Source: Siphonodentalium dalli (lineage: Eukaryota; Mollusca; Scaphopoda; Gadilida; Siphonodentaliidae). Taken from it: DNA of 64,000 bases. The notes beneath the pieces were generated by a model. It did not search any database, was not told the DNA's origin, and worked only from the letters and a program-made list of their open reading frames with translations. Positions 54,101-63,100 of this stretch are shown here, one piece after another (position 1 is the stretch's first letter; each line of letters starts with the position of its first letter). Position numbers and translations under genes: made by a program. The stretch covers positions 59,435,899-59,499,898 of the forward strand of contig CP136067.1 of assembly GCA_032622095.1 (NCBI GenBank), in the 5' to 3' direction.

Positions 54101-57100
54101 GCAACCGGGATGCTCTTTTCTGGTTGGTTGGGTAATTTCTCATGTGATGTCATTTACAAAATGGCAGATTGATTGCACTGGCATCATGATGGCGAACATA
54201 GCAGAGCTTCGAGGCTTCATAGAGCAAACTTCTAGTCTAGAGAGACATGTCATGGAACTTTGTATTTGTATCTCAACCGATGTCAGTGTCATGTAAGGAT
54301 GAAGGATACTCTGTCCGGTTGTGTGTTTAGATAATATTCAGTGCCTGTGTTAGACATGTTCATTCACCATTTTTCAACATTTTTCCAGTTAGGTAATGCT
54401 TTGCATGAATTATAGCAGGTACCATTAGTAGGCATAACAAGATATACACCCAGATTGAAAAGAGGGAACTTTAGCTTGTAAAGTTGTGGGTAACTTGTAG
54501 TCAGGGATATTGGTCCTGTTGAATGTTGGTGCGTTGAAAACTGAAAGATTTGTTTGACTGACATAAATAATTTATGCTTTATTCAAGAGTCAGTACAATA
54601 AAACTTCTAGGCATGTTAATTACAAGACGGTGTAAGTGAAAGTCAATGGTTTATATACATAGGCCGCTGCTATTGATATGGTGCTAAGATAAAGTATTAC
54701 ATCAGGAGAAAGCATGTGTAACATGTATTGCCGACAACAGTACTCGGAATTTCATCGTCTTGTAAATTACACATGTAGAAGTTTTATAGTATTGGCCTCA
54801 GATTAAAATCCAGTTTTTCATTGTATGGTCTCTTATAAATTTGTACGGATGTCGGACAATATGAGCAACATGACCACAGACAGAGAAACACTATATGGTT
54901 TCTGATTCGTTCATCTGTAGGAATGCTCAGATAATATAAGTTACCACATAAATCTACAAGCTAAAATCTCTGGTGGCAATATCAATTCCAGAAGTGGAAT
55001 TTTTGTTACCTTTACACCTGGAAAATTTTCAGATATCTTGCATTGATGTGAAATCTGGGAATCCTTCGATTTTTTTTCTATAATTATTTATGAAAATGTA
55101 GGAACTTTTGAGATATGTTCTATGCATCATTTTGAGATTACATGTTATGGCTACAATTACCTGTGGATTTGAACTTTAGCCTTCCATGCATGTTTTTCAT
55201 TATGCTTCACTTATACTCTAACCTCAATAAAGCAGTTAGAAATGAATTTTATATACAGCCACTGCAGCTTAATTCATGATAGTGGGAGGGTGTATGGGAT
55301 GGAGGGTCTTTTCAGTGTGGGTGATATTGAAGGACATCTGTGCTGCATGGGATTTCATTAGCCCATTATAATTTGGTCAATAAGCCCACTATAATTCAGA
55401 GAGTCAATTTATGGTATCTGGAGCGAGTCTTTTGTATTGGAAGAGAATTTGTTAGCTTGATGAAAGAAGCTATGATTTTAGAAGGGAGTCATGTTATACT
55501 TTGACAGCTAATAATTGTTATGACATCAGAAGTTCACAAATTGCTCATAAACATTGAGGAATTATTTTAACAACAATTTGTATAATACTTGAATGAAAAA
55601 GGAGAGCTATAGTATCAAAATATCACAGACATAATAGTAATATTTACATAACAAATGTTTATAAATATGAAATTTCATTATTGATAATGAGCATATGAAC
55701 AAAGTCAATCTATTTTTGGTCGGGTTGTGTCACAAACACGACCTATGGTTTGATGAATGATGGTGTGTGTCCGTCCTTCCATCCATGTCACTACATATTT
55801 AAAGCACAATGTTTTTCTTGGTAATGATGGTTTTACAGACTTTTATGATTTTTCACATATACCTGCTGCGAGGTCCTTATGAGCCTTTTAAAGAAATGAA
55901 TGTAATTCGTGTTTGTGTTATTCGGGCACATTGTGTGAACTGCAAAGCGGTTCTCACTAAATGTGACCCCGATGACCACAGCACTGTATACCCCAATAAC
56001 ACACCCACCTTCAACATTCATTTCATTTATTTATATAGGTTTTTTATGATTTATTTTATTCCCATAAAAACTTCAGGAGTGTATTCTTATTTATTTTCAT
56101 AATATCTGCCGAGAATTTGAGACTATATATAGCCCACGCAGCACATTAAGTCAGCCCAATATAAGATTTCCAAGCACTTAGCAGCGATAATGTGATCAAT
56201 ATAAATAACTGGCTTCAAACGCAATTCGGCTGACCCAATTGGGAGTTAATCAATCACAAAACAGGATTTAGTGTAACACAGATGGGCTATGTAAATGTTA
56301 AGACATGAGAAATTACATATTGGACTTATCTCAGGCTGCATGGAAAAGCTTAGGACAAATTATGAAATGATGCCTTTCTGGATCAAATGAAAAAACAGCA
56401 TCTTTGACGTTTTTATTGATCATCATCATCACCCTTGTTTGTAATTTTCGGCAACCTCGACTCTTTCCAACATTCCCATATTACACTACTCAGAATAGTA
56501 TCTGTAAATATATTTTTGTAGCAAATTGTTTCTTACATTTTCGAACAATAATGTCCACCATTATTTTGCATGTCATGACCAGTGTTTGATCTCTAGTTAA
56601 CTTTTTTGTATCTTTCCAATCTGTGATGTTTGATTGTGAGTCATTAATAGATCAGTGAAATGTTATGTGAAACTTAATCATACCCCTGTTTGTGGAATAT
56701 GGTCGAGTTCTTGGTTAATTCATATGTCTATATGAGCATTTGGCATTGTAACTTATGTACCAGTTGACAAGATTTTTATGTCCCTTGTTACTGTTATAAA
56801 CCAGCATGGTGGAAAGGATACCCACATGCCATGGGTTTTGTACACCACTACATACCATGGTCCTGCTCCTTGTAGAACTTATAAAATGTTTTTCAAATAG
56901 ATTAAGCAGCGATTTTCGGATTATGATGAACTTTGGTATTGGGATTGAATACATGAAGCATAGGAAAAAGATGTCCACGGTCACTTTGTCCACCCATATT
57001 GACCATAGTTATTACCGTTGCTGGGCCATAATAAATAAGGACATCCATTGACTCTTACCAGCGTAACACCCTCCTAACATACTATTGGTAGCATACATGT

Positions 57101-60100
57101 TAGTCATGCTTGGTGTTGCATTGATATCTTTTTATTTTTTGGTCATGTCCTGTCAGCATTTGACTCATGTTTTGAGAAGCTGGTTGGTATCCATTCATGC
57201 TATATAGTAGATGCTCTTATGTACTCCTGGGTATATTTTGTGAAGAAATCTACCGACTATTCTAAGTAATTAGACACCTGGGCCTCACATCACGACTGGG
57301 TTGATTTGTGACATCATGATGGCTGTCATCCAAAATTTCAGAGTAGGCACTGAATCAGATTGGTTAATAGCTGGTAGTGAATTTCAGTGATAAAATTTGA
57401 ATATCTCTCCACTTTTATGATACCAATACATCAGGCTTTTCCCTGACATAAAAAGTAGCCACAATAAACCGAGATGGCCACCAAATGGCGACTAAAATTT
57501 GGAAAATTTATGATTTTTCTCACTTTCCTCTCAAAAATCATTCATGCCTGTTTGAAACTGGTGGCTAATAGCGACCTAATTTTGAATAGATTCTAATATC
57601 CAACCATATCGACAACATAGTTGATAAGTCTTACAACTATCTTTAAAATTGTGAATTTAAAAATGTGCTATGAAATTTTATAAAAAATCGATTCTAGGAT
57701 TCTAACCAAGTCTTCAACAGGAAATAGCTGAATTTGATAAAGAAAATACAAAACAGTATTAAATATGTGGATTGCCATTGCCAAAACAGTGCATTTTCGA
57801 TCATGATGGCTGCCAAAACTTATTGATCAACCAAATATGTCCAAATTTCATTGATACATGTATCACTCCTAACGTGAGAGATAGTGAATGTAGGTGAATA
57901 TATGTGCTCCATGCTGTTGAAAGACCCTGGAATTATGAAACAATATGAATATTTTGTCAACCATCGCTGTTATAGCCGAAAATTCAGGAGAATGATACCA
58001 CGAAAATAGATAAATTCAACATCAACAATTTCAGACTGGGCACTGAGTCAGGAAGGAAATTTCACACAAAAAGCAGTTATATTATTACATTAATGATAAT
58101 ATTGCATCAAGCTTAAATGAAAAAAAAATGGACCCCAAAGACCGAGATGGTGACTAAAATTGTTGATTTGTCACACATGCCCATTATCCCAATATGACTT
58201 TTTGAAGCAGTGTTGCTCTTCTAAATTTATTTACTTTCAGAGAATGCTGTTCCCAAAATTTCCTTTCTAAAAGGGATTAAAGTCATCTTTTTGACATATT
58301 TGTTGTTATATATATATAACTAGAAGGTGACCCGACTTCGTCCGGGCTTTACCTTGAATTGACCATTTTGAAGGTCAAGGTCAGGTGGGGTCAAACACCA
58401 ACACCCCAAAAATGGTGGAAATCGGCCCAGCGGATACCGGGAAATCGGCCCAGCGGATACCGAGATACCCTATGCATCAAATTTCGTCCGTAAAAATCCG
58501 CCAGTTTAACCCGATTTGATTTCCACTCAAGTATATAAACGCGCCTCATATACACACACTCATTAATTGACTTGAATTGTCTATTTTGAAGGCCAAGGTC
58601 AAGTGGGGTCACGATTTGACCCGTCCAAAACACTGCCCGAACAAAAGTACCCGTCGAAATCCATCCGGTTTTACCCGATTTGACCTTTTAACCCGATTTG
58701 ATTTCCACTCAAGTATATAAACGCGCCTCATATACACACGCTCATTAATTATCAAGTTTCAACGTAAAGATAAATTACCATCGGTGCCCGAGATATCGCC
58801 AAGACGTCTGAAACAGTCAAATGCATCGGCCGGTTAAGCGTTAACGTGGTCTAACGTTATGAACTCTAACGACGTCATAGAAGTTACGCATTGTTTTTAT
58901 CGTGATGGAAGATAGTACCACTTCTTCTTGATAATTGAGGCAAATAACTAAAACGGATACATACGCATTATATATCGTTGGAAAGAGGAAACACGAAAGA
59001 TTCTCACAGTGTCATTATTATGACTGGTATTTAATTATTCGCGCTGTTTCGAATCGATTTGTAAACACCGAACTCAAATGAAAGTCCCGTAACACAGCGT
59101 AAAAACAGATTTGACCTCGGCACGTGAAAAGTTGACCTCGGATCTGAAAATCAATATGCCTATGCCACCCCCGGCCGAAAATACCCCCACATACCAAGTT
59201 TCATCGAAATCGGGTCGGCCGTTTTCGAGTTCATCGCGAACACACACACAGACACACACACAGACAGATCTTCCAAAATATATAATAGATAAGATTGATT
59301 TGGTCTTCAGATAGAAAAGATTCCTTCATAGGGTGTACTTGCTTAACAATTAAATAGTTTTATCTGTAGATTCATCAAAACTTTCAACCTCCTGATATAG
59401 CTCAGGCGTGGAAACCCCTTAATTAAGAATGTATGTTTGTGGTTCTTTTCCAAATTTGTCCAGCATCATATGAGTTTATCTAATTATACCGCGTGCAACA
59501 AAGTTGTGGGGGGGTAACTCCCCCGGCGGACGATTTTTCGTTTCCCGATTTTCGCCCAAGAGGCCAAAATCTCAGACGCTTTTTATGCGAGGGTGCCGTA
59601 CGTGCCGCAGACCGCCTGTTTCGGCGCAGGCGCGTACTGGAATCAGCTTGTCCAACCGTCGTCCGTCCATGGACACAAATTGGTCTGCAGTTTTTCTCAG
59701 TCGTTTTCTAATAATTTGCACCGTTAATTATTTTAGAGGCATGTGTGAATAATCATCAATTTTCTAAATTTCGGACGCCGTTTTGCGGGCCATCTTCATT
59801 TTTCGGATAAAATTTTTCTGTCAAGAGGAAATTTGTTGCAATAGAACCATTGATGTTGAAACATAATCATTTTCCTGTGTAACATCAATGAAAATTTGAC
59901 ATATTTAGGTGATTTTGGCAGCCATCTTGAATAAAGATGCACTGTTTTGATTATAATTATTAAAATGACAATCCACATATTTAATACTGTTTTATACTTT
60001 CTTCATCAAATTCAGCTCTTTCCTGTTAAGACTTGACTAGAATCCCAGTATCAACTTTTGGTAAAATTTCATAGCATATTTTTGAATTCACATTTTTAAT

Positions 60101-63100
60101 GATAGTTGGCAAGAATAATCTGAAGTAGGACATATCAATTATTTTGTCGAAATCGTTGGATATTATATTCTATTCCAAATTAGGTCACTATTAGCCACCT
60201 GTTTCAAACGGACGTTAATGAGTTAAGAGGAAAGTGTGAAAAATAATAAATTGTTTGAATGTTGGTCGCCATTTTTGTGGCCGTCTTGGTTTATTGTTGC
60301 CAAATGGAAGCCTGGTGTATTATTATTCACAATGGTAGAGAGATTTTCAATCTGAATTTCACTTCCAGCGATTGATCAAACAACAGTGCCTCCTCTGAAA
60401 TTTTTTATGGCCACCATCTTGATGACATCATAAACCCAGCCAGATTTCATAACATTTTTTCTGATGCCTGATATATCAAGTAACATTGTTTGCATAGTCA
60501 CTACATTTCTTCTCAAAATGCACACGGGGGCCTTAAATGGACATAAGATCCTCTACTGATAAGGATGGCCTTGCTCTCCATGGTAGATACATTCATCAAC
60601 AGATTTTCACGATATCCCTCTACATCTGCAGAATTGTGTCAACACAGCATTGTGAGTTAGCGCCCAGTCGCTGGATATTGAGTCTCTCACAGCAGTGGCT
60701 TGGTCGAATTATAGTGTGTGACTGCAGAGTCGTATGCTGTTGAACCCTTTCAGTGCCAAGTCCGATTTTTGTATCAACCCATATTTTTTCTGATGCCTGA
60801 TATATCAAGTAACATTGTTTGCATAGTCACTACATTTCTTCTTAAATTGCACACGGGGGCCTTAAATGGACATAAGATCCTCTACTGATAAGGATGGCCT
60901 TGCTCTCCATGGTAGATACATTCATCAACAGATTTTCACGATAGTCAGTCAATTGATGGTTATATTTCATTATAGGTCGGCTATTGCCAAGCTTTCTCAG
61001 CAGAGTTATTCTAGTTTCCTATTTGGTTTGCAAGTTTTGAGCTTTTAAGTGCGGCAATTTGACCACACATTTACAAAACTGTCTGCTAATATTTGGTATA
61101 TATCTTGATTGAGTTCAGCTGATACATGTATAATCTGGATAATATTTCAATTTGACTTCTTATTTCATCACTTGGTTGAAAATCCACTGTTTGTTTTATC
61201 AACTAAAGATATAGTTTCATTTTTTTTTGTGTGAACATGATAAAACTGACACCAATATTTGTAATTTATTTTAGTTTGTTACTTTTCAATAATATAAAGA
61301 TTGAGCCCAATCTTGCAATTGTTGATGTCCGATTTTTATACTGTGAGAGCTAAATTGTTTTTATTCCTTATTTTTAAAAATTTAAGCTCCTTGAATGATA
61401 AATCAGGAGTGCTTGCAAAAGAGGTCCCGATGATGTTAGAGGTATCCCTAAATGATTATTTGGTTCTGTTTGGATGACTAAATGGAACCCTTCCTGGTGA
61501 GATAAAATAACATGAGAAGTCAGATGTGAAAATGGTTTGATGGTTTTTCTCAGAAATATGGCCCTTTAGAATATTTTTGGTGTTGTACACATACATGTAT
61601 GAGCATCTATTAAATAAACTTGATGTCCTGTCCTGGTAGAGAAAAGGACACTTATTTTATGGAATCCGGGGATAGACTCAATAGAATGTTAAAATTAAGC
61701 ATTTTAGTGATATGATCTCCTATAGAAATTATTAGTTTTTATTTTTGTTCACACTGATATAGCATGCCTCATAATATATACCATTTTGCTAATCCTGTGT
61801 GTGACAGAAGTTTTATTGAAAAGATCGTAACCTTTCAATTCGCCAAACATTGTTCTGTAACGTATTGAATAATTTTGGAATATCCCTCTACATCTGCAGA
61901 ATTGTGTTAACAGTGTTTTTCAGTGATGTGTGTCATGATTTATTTACTCATAGATAAAGTATCTGCACAGGACACTGTTTGCCATCTGAAAGTTACAAAT
62001 ATGTTTTATGCTCCACAAACAAAGTTATATAATTAGATGGGAGATATAGAAGTGGGTTCTGTCCATCCGCTATCTGCAATCAATTTCTTTCTAACATCTT
62101 CTCTAGCTCAGTCACCATAGGCCAGATTTGATTTGCTATGCTCATGAACCTCTATTAGGGAAAAGGATATCCCCATGAATGGGTTTTGTCCATTTATTAT
62201 GGAGCTCGATAGCCGAACGGTTAGCGAGGTGGACTTGTAATGCTGTCAACACAGCATTGTGAGTTAGCGCCCAGTCGCTGGATATTGAGTCTCTCACAGC
62301 AGTGGCTTGGTCGAATTATAGTGTGTGACTGCAGAGTCGTATGCTGTTGAACCCTTTCAGTGCCAAGTCCGATTTTTGTATCAACCCATATTTCGTTGAT
62401 CATTTTTCAAATTTATTGATTATAATAATGTGATACATTGATGGAAAGAAGAGCTCTTTCCATCAATGTATCACATTATTATAATCAACAAATTTGAAAA
62501 ATGATCAACGAAATATGGGTTGATACAAAAATCGGACTTGGCACTGAAAGGGTTAAATGTTGTGCTAAGTTGTGACTGCTTCATCGCACCTAGATGCAAA
62601 ATAGGTACTTGACATGTTGGGCAAGTGTAAGTTCATGAGGGTGTATGTGCGTGTGCATGTCTTGCCGCTCTAGTGAAGGGCCTGTAAAATGTTAGCACAC
62701 ATTAGATTCGACATTGCTCAATAATGGGGTAATAATGTGTTAAAAGCACTTATAGACTCATGTGATTATTAATGAGCTATATAAAATCTATAAATTATTA
62801 TTTAATAGAGTTAATGGCTTTCAGCATGAAAAATGTATCTCTGTGAACCTTGGATCTCTGTATCTGTCACCAGAGGTCATGTCTGAGTGATATCTAGCCT
62901 GCTGAGGCGACAGCATGGGGGGAATAATACCCAAATGCAACTGGTTTTGTCCATAAGCGATGTTCCTTGACAGAGCTTTCCGATGAATGACAACAAGCCA
63001 TATTTCCGACTAAATCCTGAAAACTTACGCATAATTCTGCTGTGGTTAAGGAGTCGATTATTTAGGACATTACTGTATCTGTCTTTACATATATGCATGT

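Noticed and set aside
62202-62275. Functional tRNA gene
   Set aside because: Only the A-box half resembles a tRNA; acceptor and T arms do not pair, so a SINE head fits better.
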